Shown piece by piece: positions 1 to 9,881 of a DNA stretch of 34,856 nucleotides. The notes under the pieces were generated by a model. It searched no databases. It saw only the letters and a program-made list of their open reading frames with translations, and had not been told where the DNA came from. Where the stretch lies: NCBI GenBank assembly GCA_905182585.1, contig CAJJCC010000018.1, positions 1-34,856 on the forward strand, in the 5' to 3' direction. Numbering within the stretch: the stretch's first letter is position 1; every line of letters starts with the position of its first letter. This DNA is from an uncultured Flavobacteriales bacterium. GTDB taxonomy: Bacteria > Bacteroidota > Bacteroidia > Flavobacteriales_C > GCA-002722245. A program made the position numbers and the translations under genes.

Positions 1-1689
1 GGTACAATTCATATTGTAATTAACAACCAAGTTGGATTTACAACAAATTACAGAGATGCAAGATCATCTACATACTGTACTGATATTGGAAAAGTAACTT
101 TATCTCCTGTATTCCATGTAAATGGTGATGATGCTGAAGCTTTAGCACACACTATTAATTTAGCAATGGAATACCGTCAGAGATACGGTAAAGATGTATT
201 TATCGATTTATTATGTTACCGTAAGCACGGTCATAACGAAGGTGATGAGCCAAGATATACGCAGCCATTAATGTATAAAGCGATTGCGAACCACCCAGAT
301 CCACGTAAGATTTATGTAGATAAATTAATGCAGGAAGGGGTATTGGAACAGCAATTGGCTAAATCAATGGAAAAAGAATTCCAAGATGAGCTTCAAGCTA
401 GAATCTTAGAATCTAAAGAAATTGAGAAATCAAAAGTTACTTCATTCTTAGAAAGTTATTGGAAAGATTTCCGTCATGGAACAGCTGCCGATTTCGATCA
501 ATCACCAGAAACTGGTGTTTTAAGAGAGGATTTATCTAAAGTTGCTGAAGCATTGTACACTCAGCCTGAAGGATTGAAATTCATTAAGAAAATCACGAAG
601 GAGTTTGATAAGCGTAAAGGGATGTTTGTAACAACAGACAAACTTGACTGGGGTATGGCTGAATTATTAGCATACGGTACTATGATTATGGATGGTAACA
701 CTATCCGTTTTACAGGACAAGATGTTCAGCGTGGTACGTTCTCTCACCGTCATGCAGTTTTAAAAACTGAAGACAATGAAACGAAGTACATTCCATTAAA
801 CAATATTGATCCAAACCAACCAGGGAAAATCTGGATATACAATTCATTGCTTTCTGAGTATGGTGTATTAGGATATGAGTATGGTTATTCTTTAACGGAT
901 CCTAATTCATTAACTATTTGGGAAGCGCAGTTTGGTGATTTTAATAACGGTGCTCAAATCATGATTGATCAATTTATCGCTCCAGGTGAGGATAAGTGGA
1001 AAACTCAATCAGGTTTAGTAATGTTATTACCACATGGTTACGAAGGAATGGGTGCTGAGCATTCAAGTGCAAGATTGGAAAGATTCTTACAGTTGTGTGC
1101 TGGACAGAACTTACAAATTGTTAACTGTACTACTCCTGCTAATTTCTTCCATGTTATGAGAAGACAAATGGCTAGAGATTTCCGTAAGCCGTTAATCGTG
1201 TTTACTCCTAAGAAATTATTAAGATTCCCATCTTGTGTATCATCAGTTGAAGAGTTAACTAAAGGTTCTTTCCAAGAAGTTATAGATGATCCTGCAGCTG
1301 ATGCTAAGAAGGTAGATAAGGTAATGTTTACATCTGGAAAGATGTATTACGAAATTTTGGACCAACAAGAAAACTATGGTAAGTATGAAAATATAGCCTT
1401 AGTAAGACTGGAACAAATGAATCCTGTACCAGTTAATCAAATCAGAACTGTTTTGAAGAAATACAGCAATGCTAAAGATTACTTCTGGGTACAAGAAGAG
1501 CCCGAGAATATGGGCGCTTGGGGATTCATGTCAAGAAAATTCCCTGATGTTAAATTAAACTATATCGGTAGACCTGAGTCATCAGCGCCTGCAGCTGGTT
1601 CGTTTAAACGTCATGAAAGAAGAGTTAACAAAGTTTACGATGCAATTTTTGCACAAGCGAACTTAGTTAGAAATCCTGTTGAAGCTTAA
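1..1689 (+). CDS. sucA: 2-oxoglutarate dehydrogenase E1 component, 3' part (5' end outside window)
   Basis: Frame +1 is open from base 1 (GTIHIVINNQVGFTTNYRDARSSTYCTDIGK...). Contains E1o-type motifs (RKHGHNEGDEPRYTQPLMY, GQDVQRGTFSHRHAV, LPHGYEGMGAEHSSARLERFLQL, WVQEEPENMGAW). Followed directly by an E2 gene. Confidence 0.96.
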   Translation, partial: GTIHIVINNQVGFTTNYRDARSSTYCTDIGKVTLSPVFHVNGDDAEALAHTINLAMEYRQRYGKDVFIDLLCYRKHGHNEGDEPRYTQPLMYKAIANHPDPRKIYVDKLMQEGVLEQQLAKSMEKEFQDELQARILESKEIEKSKVTSFLESYWKDFRHGTAADFDQSPETGVLREDLSKVAEALYTQPEGLKFIKKITKEFDKRKGMFVTTDKLDWGMAELLAYGTMIMDGNTIRFTGQDVQRGTFSHRHAVLKTEDNETKYIPLNNIDPNQPGKIWIYNSLLSEYGVLGYEYGYSLTDPNSLTIWEAQFGDFNNGAQIMIDQFIAPGEDKWKTQSGLVMLLPHGYEGMGAEHSSARLERFLQLCAGQNLQIVNCTTPANFFHVMRRQMARDFRKPLIVFTPKKLLRFPSCVSSVEELTKGSFQEVIDDPAADAKKVDKVMFTSGKMYYEILDQQENYGKYENIALVRLEQMNPVPVNQIRTVLKKYSNAKDYFWVQEEPENMGAWGFMSRKFPDVKLNYIGRPESSAPAAGSFKRHERRVNKVYDAIFAQANLVRNPVEA

Positions 1690-1724
1690 TTATTATTTGT
1701 AGAACAATTTGAAATTTATATAAA

Positions 1725-3317
1725 ATGTCAATCGTAGAAATTAAAGTTCCAAGTCCAGGAGAATCAATCACAGAGGTTGAAATCGCAACTTGGTTAAAAG
1801 CGAATGGTGATTACGTTGAATTAGATGAGGACATCTGTGAAGTTGACTCTGATAAAGCAACTTTAGGATTACCGTCAGAAGCAGCTGGAACTATCGAGAT
1901 TTTAGTTGAAGAAGGTGAAACTGTTCAAGTTGGAGAGGTTGTAGCTAAAATTGATACAAGTGCTGCTGCACCTGCATCAGCTGGAGCTGTTGAAGTAGCT
2001 ATTGAAGCTGCTGCTCCTGTTGCCGAAGCTGCACCTGTTGTTGCTGGTGACGGAAAACCAAAGCCAAATGGAGGTAATGCTCCAATTATTGAAATTAAAG
2101 TTCCTAGTCCAGGAGAATCGATTACCGAAGTTGAAATTGCAACTTGGCTAAAAGAAGACGGAGACTATGTTGGACTAGATGAAGATATTTGTGAAGTTGA
2201 TTCGGATAAAGCAACTTTAGGTTTGCCATCTGAAGCGGCTGGTATCATAACAAGACTAGTTGAAGAAGGTACAACTGTACAAGTTGGGGAAATCGTTGCT
2301 AAAATAGATCCTAACTATACTGCGCCAGTTGCAGCTGCTACAAGTACACCTGCAGTAACTGTTCCTGCTCCGGAAGCTGCACCAAAAGCAGCTACTGTAG
2401 CTTCAAAAACTAGTCATGCAACTGGTCACGCCGGTCCTGCAGCTGCAAAGTTAGCAAGAGAAGCTGGTGTTGATTTAGCGAAAGTTAATGGATCAGGAAA
2501 AGAAGGAAGAGTACTACAATCTGATGTTGTTGATTATATCGCAGCAGGATTTAATGTTGGTGATGTAGCTCAAGGTTGGGGAGGAACTCGTGAAGAGTCT
2601 TCTAAGAAAATGAAAGCTTTAAGAAGAAAGATCGCTGAACGTTTAGTTGCCGTTAAACAGGAAACTGCAATGTTAACGACTTTTAACGAAGTGGACATGA
2701 AGCCAATCATGGACATCAGAAAGCAATACAAAGAAAAGTTCAAAGAAACGCACGGAGTTGGAGTTGGATTTATGTCTTTCTTTACAAAAGCGGTTACCGA
2801 AGCATTGCGTCAGTTCCCTGATGTAAACGCAATGATCGATGATGATCATATCGTAAGCTTCGATTATGCTGATATAGGTATCGCAGTATCTGGTCCTAAA
2901 GGATTAATGGTTCCTGTTTTAAGAAATGCCGAGCAAATGAGCTTAGCGGAAATTGAAGCTGAAATCAGAAGATTAGCGTTGAAATCGAGAGATGGGAAGT
3001 TAACAATTCAGGAAATGACTGGAGGTACATTTACAATCACTAACGGTGGTGTATTTGGATCTATGTTATCTACTCCAATTATCAACCCACCACAATCTGC
3101 TATTTTAGGAATGCACAACATCGTTGAACGTCCAGTAGCAATTAACGGTAAGGTTGAGATTCGTCCAATTATGTATGTTGCCTTATCATATGATCACAGA
3201 ATCATTGATGGTAAAGATTCTGTTGGATTCTTGAAAACGGTTAAAGATTACTTAGAAAATCCAGTAAGTTTAATGTTTGGGGGGAAAACTCCGGAGCAAG
3301 TTTTATTAGGATTATAA
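1725..3317 (+). CDS. odhB: Dihydrolipoyllysine-residue succinyltransferase (2-oxoglutarate dehydrogenase E2) with two N-terminal lipoyl domains
   Basis: Two biotinyl/lipoyl domains each with [22 protein letters not shown], a peripheral-subunit binding domain ([32 protein letters not shown]) and a catalytic domain ending [28 protein letters not shown]. 36 bp after sucA. Confidence 0.94.
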   Translation: MSIVEIKVPSPGESITEVEIATWLKANGDYVELDEDICEVDSDKATLGLPSEAAGTIEILVEEGETVQVGEVVAKIDTSAAAPASAGAVEVAIEAAAPVAEAAPVVAGDGKPKPNGGNAPIIEIKVPSPGESITEVEIATWLKEDGDYVGLDEDICEVDSDKATLGLPSEAAGIITRLVEEGTTVQVGEIVAKIDPNYTAPVAAATSTPAVTVPAPEAAPKAATVASKTSHATGHAGPAAAKLAREAGVDLAKVNGSGKEGRVLQSDVVDYIAAGFNVGDVAQGWGGTREESSKKMKALRRKIAERLVAVKQETAMLTTFNEVDMKPIMDIRKQYKEKFKETHGVGVGFMSFFTKAVTEALRQFPDVNAMIDDDHIVSFDYADIGIAVSGPKGLMVPVLRNAEQMSLAEIEAEIRRLALKSRDGKLTIQEMTGGTFTITNGGVFGSMLSTPIINPPQSAILGMHNIVERPVAINGKVEIRPIMYVALSYDHRIIDGKDSVGFLKTVKDYLENPVSLMFGGKTPEQVLLGL

Positions 3318-3337
3318 GCTTTAGATTAATAACATCT

Positions 3338-3371
3338 AACAAAAAGCCTAGCATTTGCTGGGCTTTTTGTT
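3338..3371 (+). terminator. Rho-independent terminator-like hairpin after odhB
   Basis: Perfect inverted repeat AACAAAAAGCC / GGCTTTTTGTT 21 bp after the odhB stop; U-tract in the right arm. Confidence 0.85.
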
Positions 3372-3420
3372 GTTTCTTAAAACAAGGTATTGAAATTTAA
3401 GCATCAATATCTTTATTGTG

Positions 3421-3570
3421 ATGGTTAAACAGCTGGCGTATCTGATAATTTCGGTTTTTAGTATTGCTTTTGGTTATTTTATGGACTGCAAAACTATAGT
3501 CTATTGGTTTTATAAACACGAAGATTTATATTCAATAGAATATAGGTTTATACGGATGATTAATAATTAG
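3421..3570 (+). CDS. Possible small membrane/secreted protein (49 aa), below the ORF-track cutoff
   Basis: ATG-initiated ORF MVKQLAYLIISVFSIAFGYFMDCKTIVYWFYKHEDLYSIEYRFIRMINN with a hydrophobic N-terminus. Near-consensus TATCTTTA (-7-like) at 3408-3415. No homology evidence available. Confidence 0.3.
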   Translation: MVKQLAYLIISVFSIAFGYFMDCKTIVYWFYKHEDLYSIEYRFIRMINN

Positions 3571-3856
3571 TTAGGGGTATTAGAATACGAGAATAAAAAC
3601 TATTTAAAGTAAGGATTTATTCTATTATTAATAGGTTAAGTACCTATTAATAAACAATTTGAGTTATTTTATTGGGAGCTTTGTATTTTTTGTTGTGAGT
3701 AAAGGGTGTAGTTTCATTTTTATTTGTTAAAAACATAAGGAATGAGTAATTTCGTTGATTAAATTTGTGTGCGAATTCTCATGTTTAATAAAAATTATAA
3801 AAAGGGTGTATCTTTTTTTTGTTTTTTTATTATACATGAGAAAAACTTACCTATAG

Positions 3857-6800
3857 ATGCTTATTATGATATCTAAAAGAAATTTATTAGGATTACTGTT
3901 GACATTGTTTACTATTACTTCATTTTCACAGAATCAAGTTTGGTACTTTGGGTCAACTTTAAACGGTCCACCATGGGAGTTTTCTTCATTTGGCTTAGAT
4001 TTCACCTCATTTGTTAGTGGTACTGCACCAGGTCCAATTCAACGTAATAATGAATCAGCAATAGGTTATTATGAATCTGTTTCTGTGGTTTCTGATGAAA
4101 ACGGTAAGGTACTTTATTATACCGATGGAATTGATGTGTTTGATGGGTCTCATGCTAATATTTCTGTGAGTAATCCAGCAGATGCAGGAGATTTAACAGG
4201 TACCCAGCATGGATCAACAGCAAGCTCTGTTCAAGGTGCGTTTTCAATATTAAAACCAGGATCATTAACTGAATATTACCTTTTCACTTCTAGCTCAATT
4301 GAAAGCTCTAACGGATTAAGAGTAAATAGAATTGACATGTCAAAGCCAGGGAATGGATCAGTAGGGAGTCCATTAGGAGAATTGGTTTCAAAAGATAGTT
4401 TGATCTCGACTACAGCTTCTGAAATGATGACAGCATTTGGTGTTTGTGGATCTGATTCGGTTTGGGTGATTTCTCACCAACCCTCATCATATAATTTCGT
4501 GAAAGTTTTAATTACTTCTAATGGAATACAGAGTGTTGATATTCAAAATGTTCCTACTCCTAATACAGGAAACTCAGGTTATTTAGGAGCGTCAATAGGA
4601 AGAGGCTCAATGGATATCAATAAAGATGGAACACAATTAGTTTTTACGGGACAAAGTCCTATTGGAACGCATTTGTTAGATTTTAATAAATCGACAGGGG
4701 TATTAACGGCAAATCCAGATCATGAAATAAAGGGGCCAGATGGTTTTTCTTATTATGGTTATGGAAGTGAATTTTCCCCAGACGGGAGCAAGATTTATTT
4801 TAGTTCTAATTTATTAACTACAGGAATATGGCAGCATGAAATATCTTCAGGTGATGCAAATGTGGTAAGTGGATCTAATACAATTAAGCATGGAGAGATT
4901 ATTACTGGTGTAGATGATAAGTTGTATGTTGGAAAACCAAATCAGTCTGGTTTATTTACTATTGGAGTAATTGATGTTCCTAATGCAAAAGCTGGAGGCG
5001 GAGGTGTTAGTTACGATCCTGATAAAATTGATTTCGGTTCTGTTTCTGGTGGTCAGGCTGTGTCATATGCAATGCCACAAGGTTACTTTTGTCCACTTAA
5101 TCCTGAATGTGAAATTGATAGTGTATTCGAAGTTTGTAGTACTGATGCGCCATTTCAATTTACAGCAAATATGGATGGAATCTGGGGAGGAGGTGATTAC
5201 ATTAACCCAGCAGGAATCTTCACTCCTTTAGATGCTGGAGTTGGCATTCATTGGGTAACTTTTGATGGTGGTTGTTCTGAGCCGGATAGTGTTCAAATAG
5301 TTGTAGTGACATGTTGTCCAAATATTGATCCTAATTTAGGTGCTGATATTTCAGTATGTGATAATGCTACTCATACATTGGATGCAGGTTCAGATTTTAA
5401 AACTTATGAATGGATTGAAAATGGAGTGATTATGGTTGGTGAAACTGGATCTACAATTTCTGCTGATTCTGGAACTTATACTGTGAATGTTACGAATGAC
5501 GATGATTGTCCAGGTACCAGTACAATTGAAATTAGTACAACAGTATCACCAACACCAAAGATTACAGGTGATAATTTTTATTGTACTGGAGGTACAGTTA
5601 CCCTAAATGCAGGAGCTGAATACGCTTTTTATGCATGGTCCCCAGGCGGAGGGAGTGATCGTGAAAAGACAGTTAACTCTTTAGGTACTTATACGGTTAT
5701 TGTTGAAAATGCAGATGGTTGTGTAGGAATAGACAGTATTACTATTACAGAAAGACCTTTACCCTCACCAACTATTGATGGTGACAATATTGTTTGTGAA
5801 AACGGAACAATAGATATTACAGGATCAGCTGGTTCTGGAGGTACATTGACATGGTCTGATTTAGGATCGTTTTCAACGCCAAGATCTATTTCTTCATTTG
5901 GGACTTACTGGTTGATTGAAGAAGATGCCAATGGATGTATTGATTCGGTTAGCCATACTGTAACTCAAAAAGACGCACCAAATATTTCAATTACTCCACC
6001 AAGCGCAAGTTGTTCGAATGACTCACCTGAAAGCTTGCTTGCAACCCCTTCAGGTGGTGAATGGTTTATAAATGACGTAAGTATTGCCCCTGGAGTTTTA
6101 AACCCTGACTCGTTAGGGGACGATATTCATGAAATAAAATATCAAGTTACTGTTGATGGGTGTTCAGGTGCTGATTCAATTGTTCATACAATAAATTCTG
6201 CTCCTGAAATTATAAATATGCCATCAATATCCTTTCTTTGTTTAAGTGAAGCACCAATTACTTTAACTGCTGATCCCTTAGGAGGACAATGGTATGTAAA
6301 TGGTGAAGCTGCTACCGATGATGAATTTGACCCAGGAGCTTTAGGTTTAGAAGATCATGATGTTAAATACGTTGTTTCTAACGGGGCATGTTCCGATTCT
6401 GATTCTATTACAATATCTGTAAGGGATGCCCCAAATGTAGTGATTGAACCCATTGTCTCTAGTTGTGATAATCATGAATTAGAGATTTTAAATGCTACAC
6501 CCGAAGGAGGTCAATGGTATGTAAACAGTATTTTATCGTCCAATCAATTTAACCCCTCAGTATTAGGTGAAGGTACATATAATGTGAAATATGTTTTTTC
6601 AAATGAAAACGGATGTTCCGATTCCGATTCTGTAAGTGTTACTATTAATGCTGCTCCTGAAGTAGATTTAGGTCCGAGTACATTCTTTTGTTCAGGCGAT
6701 TCTGTATCACTGAACGCTGGTGCTGGATATAGTGATTATGAATGGTCAACTGGAGAATCTTTACATGTTATTTATGTGAGTTCTCCTGGCCCTATATCCG

Positions 6801-8530
6801 TTGTGGTTACGGATGCTAACGGTTGTTTAGATTCGAGTAGCATCCAAGTTTCTGCCAACGGCTTACCAATTGTTCCACTTCGAGATTCTATAGTTTGTGA
6901 GAAAGATTCTATTACCATTAATGCTGAGCATCCGGATGCATTTTCGTATACTTGGCTCCCAGGTAATGAAACGGACGCAAGCATTAAAGTGGGTTCTGAA
7001 GATGCAACTTATACAGTTACAATAGTAGATAATGATGGATGTGAATTTACCGATTCTGTCCAAATTTCTGAGGAGAAGCTTCCAACAGTTTCTTTAGGGT
7101 CTGATACAACAATATGTGATAATCTAACTAAAATTTTAGATGCTGCTTCTAGTTCGGATGTTTCTTACGCATGGTTTTTAGATAGAGTTATTATTCCAGA
7201 TGAAAATTCACCAACATTAGAAGCAGATTCTGGTGAATATATTGTAATTGTATCTACAGCAAATGGATGTGAAAGCAGTGATTCCATAAATATTGATAAC
7301 CATCAGTTGCCAAATGTTGTGATCGACAATGAATATGAATTTTGTAAATTCGATAGTGTAGAAATCGACTTGGGAAATATTGGAGAATCTTATTTATGGA
7401 GTACAGGCGATAGTACTTCTTCCATTTGGGTATATTCTGCAGGAGCTATCTCTGCTGAGGTAACCGACTCAAATTCATGTGTAGTTTCAGTAAACACTAC
7501 GCTAATTGAGAATGCTCTTCCGACGTTAGATTTAGGAGATCATGATTCCGCTTGCGTTGGTTTGGAGATTAACTTAGATGCTGAGCCTGTAGTTGGATAC
7601 GCTCCTTATACATTCATATGGAGTGATGGACAAACGGACCCTATTTATAACTTAGTAGGTCCTGATACGTTATCAGTAATTGTTACTGATAGTAATAATT
7701 GTATGGCCTATGACACCATTGAAATTGCAGCATTGGATTCGTTAGAAATGTCATTTGATGATGGAGATAATCAAGTTTGTCAAGGATCAGAATCAGAAAC
7801 GCCTTTAAATGCGGGTTCATTCGACGGAGCATCTTATACATGGTTGTTACCTGATGGAACAACTGAAACAACGCAAGAAATTGTACCATTATTAAATGGT
7901 TGGTATATTATTAATGTTACGGATGAGTACAACTGTAAGGGTTATGATTCTGTATTGAATGTTGTGATTCCAACACCAAATATAGATTTAGGTCCAGACA
8001 CATCGTTTTGTTCATTGGGTAGTGATACTTATACCATTAGAATGGAGTTTTATGAAAATGTATTAGGTACAATTTCTTGGAATGACAATAATAACAATTC
8101 AAATGATTCTTTATTTACAGCACGGTATACTTCTTCAACTGTTATCGGAACATTTGTAGATACCGCTACTGGTTGTGTTCACGTTGATTCTGTTGAATTA
8201 ACTGAATTTTGTGAGCCTACAGTAATTCAATTCCCGAATGTTTTCGTGCCTGGTTCAGAGGAGGGTAACGGGACATTCAGACCAATAGGAATTACAGACG
8301 GTAACTTTAAGGATTATGTAAATAACATTATTTGGAGTGATTTCGAAGTGTTTAATAGATGGGGGCTAAAGGTTTTCCAAAGTAGTGATATCCTTCCTAA
8401 TTGGGATGGGGTTTATGAAAACAGACCTGTAGCTTCAGGTGTATATTACTGGGTTTATAAGTACAAAGATTCTTCATTAAAAGAATATACCTTTAATGGC
8501 TTTACTCAGGCAATACAAACTAGAGATTAA
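3857..8530 (+). CDS. Large secreted multi-Ig/PKD-like protein with gliding-motility-associated C-terminal (T9SS type B, CHU_C-like) sorting domain
   Basis: Signal peptide (MISKRNLLGLLLTLFTITSFSQ), N-terminal WYFG...YYTDG...FSPDGSKIYFSS propeller-like region, about ten repeated Ig-like modules (LGPS.FCSGDSVSLNAGAGYSDYEWSTG...SVVVTDANGC), C-terminus FPNVFVPGSEEGNGTFRPIG...FEVFNRWGLKVFQS...NWDGVYENRPVASGVYYWVYKYKD. ATG at 3866 is an alternative start. Confidence 0.9.
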   Translation: MLIMISKRNLLGLLLTLFTITSFSQNQVWYFGSTLNGPPWEFSSFGLDFTSFVSGTAPGPIQRNNESAIGYYESVSVVSDENGKVLYYTDGIDVFDGSHANISVSNPADAGDLTGTQHGSTASSVQGAFSILKPGSLTEYYLFTSSSIESSNGLRVNRIDMSKPGNGSVGSPLGELVSKDSLISTTASEMMTAFGVCGSDSVWVISHQPSSYNFVKVLITSNGIQSVDIQNVPTPNTGNSGYLGASIGRGSMDINKDGTQLVFTGQSPIGTHLLDFNKSTGVLTANPDHEIKGPDGFSYYGYGSEFSPDGSKIYFSSNLLTTGIWQHEISSGDANVVSGSNTIKHGEIITGVDDKLYVGKPNQSGLFTIGVIDVPNAKAGGGGVSYDPDKIDFGSVSGGQAVSYAMPQGYFCPLNPECEIDSVFEVCSTDAPFQFTANMDGIWGGGDYINPAGIFTPLDAGVGIHWVTFDGGCSEPDSVQIVVVTCCPNIDPNLGADISVCDNATHTLDAGSDFKTYEWIENGVIMVGETGSTISADSGTYTVNVTNDDDCPGTSTIEISTTVSPTPKITGDNFYCTGGTVTLNAGAEYAFYAWSPGGGSDREKTVNSLGTYTVIVENADGCVGIDSITITERPLPSPTIDGDNIVCENGTIDITGSAGSGGTLTWSDLGSFSTPRSISSFGTYWLIEEDANGCIDSVSHTVTQKDAPNISITPPSASCSNDSPESLLATPSGGEWFINDVSIAPGVLNPDSLGDDIHEIKYQVTVDGCSGADSIVHTINSAPEIINMPSISFLCLSEAPITLTADPLGGQWYVNGEAATDDEFDPGALGLEDHDVKYVVSNGACSDSDSITISVRDAPNVVIEPIVSSCDNHELEILNATPEGGQWYVNSILSSNQFNPSVLGEGTYNVKYVFSNENGCSDSDSVSVTINAAPEVDLGPSTFFCSGDSVSLNAGAGYSDYEWSTGESLHVIYVSSPGPISVVVTDANGCLDSSSIQVSANGLPIVPLRDSIVCEKDSITINAEHPDAFSYTWLPGNETDASIKVGSEDATYTVTIVDNDGCEFTDSVQISEEKLPTVSLGSDTTICDNLTKILDAASSSDVSYAWFLDRVIIPDENSPTLEADSGEYIVIVSTANGCESSDSINIDNHQLPNVVIDNEYEFCKFDSVEIDLGNIGESYLWSTGDSTSSIWVYSAGAISAEVTDSNSCVVSVNTTLIENALPTLDLGDHDSACVGLEINLDAEPVVGYAPYTFIWSDGQTDPIYNLVGPDTLSVIVTDSNNCMAYDTIEIAALDSLEMSFDDGDNQVCQGSESETPLNAGSFDGASYTWLLPDGTTETTQEIVPLLNGWYIINVTDEYNCKGYDSVLNVVIPTPNIDLGPDTSFCSLGSDTYTIRMEFYENVLGTISWNDNNNNSNDSLFTARYTSSTVIGTFVDTATGCVHVDSVELTEFCEPTVIQFPNVFVPGSEEGNGTFRPIGITDGNFKDYVNNIIWSDFEVFNRWGLKVFQSSDILPNWDGVYENRPVASGVYYWVYKYKDSSLKEYTFNGFTQAIQTRD

Positions 8531-8537
8531 AACACAC

Positions 8538-8594
8538 TTTATTATAAACAAAAAAGCCGATCCAAACTGGATCGGCTTTTTTGTTTATAATAAA
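8538..8594. terminator. Long perfect palindromic terminator-like hairpin
   Basis: 26-bp perfect arms TTTATTATAAACAAAAAAGCCGATCC / GGATCGGCTTTTTTGTTTATAATAAA with loop AAACT. Confidence 0.9.
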
Positions 8595-8663
8595 ACTTCT
8601 TAAAGGTTCAAATTATGCTAGAAAACAACTTTTGATTATCGATAAACAACTTATTCAAAATAG

Positions 8664-8671
8664 TATATTTG
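8664..8671 (+). promoter_or_regulatory. Bacteroidetes-type -7 element (TAnnTTTG)
   Basis: TATATTTG ending 4 nt before the ATG at 8676. No well-spaced -33 TTG seen. Confidence 0.4.
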
Positions 8672-8675
8672 CGCT

Positions 8676-9881
8676 ATGAAAATTGCAATTATCGGAGGAG
8701 GTGCAGCGGGTTTTTTTGCGGCATTATCTGCTAAGAAAAGTCACCCAAAAGCTGAAGTAATTGTATTTGAGAAATCAGATAAATTATTAAGTAAAGTAAG
8801 AGTTTCAGGAGGAGGAAGGTGCAATGTAACACATGCTTGTTTTAAGGCGAGTGAATTAGCTCGCTTTTACCCGCGTGGATCAAAGCAAATAAAAAAAGCG
8901 TTTGGAATTTTCAATTCAAACCATACTGTTGCTTGGTTTAAAGAAAGAGGAGTAGAGCTTAAAAGAGAAGCGGATAACAGAATGTTTCCAATTACAGATA
9001 AGTCGATTACGATTATTAATTGTTTTTTAGATGAAGCACATAAATTAGGTGTTATTATTAAGAAAGAAACTAAAATTGAAGGTATAGAACCTCTAAAAGA
9101 TCAGATAAACTTAAAGATAGGTGGGTTTAATTATCCATTTGATAAAGTCATAGTGGCATCTGGAGGGAGTCCGAAATTAACAGGATTAGAGTGGTTAAAG
9201 GAGTTAGGGCATGATATAGAATCACCATTACCGTCCTTATTCACATTTAATATTCCCGATGAAGAAATAAGAACTTATCAGGGGCTTTCCGTGAAAAATG
9301 CTACAATACGTGTACCTGGAACAAAGTTAGTTCATGACGGTCCTTTATTAGTAACGCATTGGGGTATGAGTGGTCCTGCTATTTTAAAAACGTCTGCTTG
9401 GGGTGCGAGAATATTAGCTGAAAAAAAGTACGAATTTGAAATCCTTGTGAATTGGATTGGAAATTCAAACGAAGATGAAACACGCGTTTTGTTGAGTCGT
9501 CATTTATATAATTACGGAAAAAAGAAGGTTGGGAATTTAACGCCGTTTGAAATCCCAGCTCGTCTTTGGAAATACATATTGGATAAGTCTGAAATTGAAC
9601 ACGAAAAAATTGCAGGTGATTTAGGGAAGAAGGACAAAAATAAAATTTTAAATACCCTTTTAAATGACGATTATAAAGTGAAAGGTAAAACGACTTTTAA
9701 AGAGGAATTTGTTACCTGTGGAGGGGTTTCTTTGAAAGATGTTGACATGAAAACGATGCAAAGTAAAATCGTCCCTAATTTATATTTTGCAGGAGAAGTG
9801 TTGGATATTGATGGGGTTACTGGAGGTTTTAACTTTCAGGCCGCTTGGACAACAGGTTTTATAGCAGGGCAATTAGGGTAG
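8676..9881 (+). CDS. NAD(P)/FAD-dependent oxidoreductase, HI0933/YhiN family
   Basis: N-terminal dinucleotide-binding motif MKIAIIGGGAAGFFAALSAK, KVRVSGGGRCNVTH, and C-terminal CGGVSLKDVDMKTMQSKIVPNLYFAGEVLDIDGVTGGFNFQAAWTTGFIAG typical of the family. Confidence 0.93.
   Translation: MKIAIIGGGAAGFFAALSAKKSHPKAEVIVFEKSDKLLSKVRVSGGGRCNVTHACFKASELARFYPRGSKQIKKAFGIFNSNHTVAWFKERGVELKREADNRMFPITDKSITIINCFLDEAHKLGVIIKKETKIEGIEPLKDQINLKIGGFNYPFDKVIVASGGSPKLTGLEWLKELGHDIESPLPSLFTFNIPDEEIRTYQGLSVKNATIRVPGTKLVHDGPLLVTHWGMSGPAILKTSAWGARILAEKKYEFEILVNWIGNSNEDETRVLLSRHLYNYGKKKVGNLTPFEIPARLWKYILDKSEIEHEKIAGDLGKKDKNKILNTLLNDDYKVKGKTTFKEEFVTCGGVSLKDVDMKTMQSKIVPNLYFAGEVLDIDGVTGGFNFQAAWTTGFIAGQLG

Noticed and set aside
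3724-3767. Promoter for the large cargo gene (TTG ... TAAATTTG 3760-3767)
   Set aside because: The TAnnTTTG element is present, but the nearest TTG is 33 bp away, outside the usual spacing; not called as a promoter.
4971-5231. 86-aa plus-strand ORF inside the large cargo gene
   Set aside because: Out of frame within a clearly coding, domain-bearing ORF; no signature; shadow ORF.
6772-7063. Overlapping minus-strand ORFs (70 and 66 aa) inside the cargo gene
   Set aside because: Antisense shadows of the repetitive Ig-coding sequence; no start or promoter evidence.
7683-7889. 68-aa minus-strand ORF inside the cargo gene
   Set aside because: Antisense shadow ORF with low-complexity composition.
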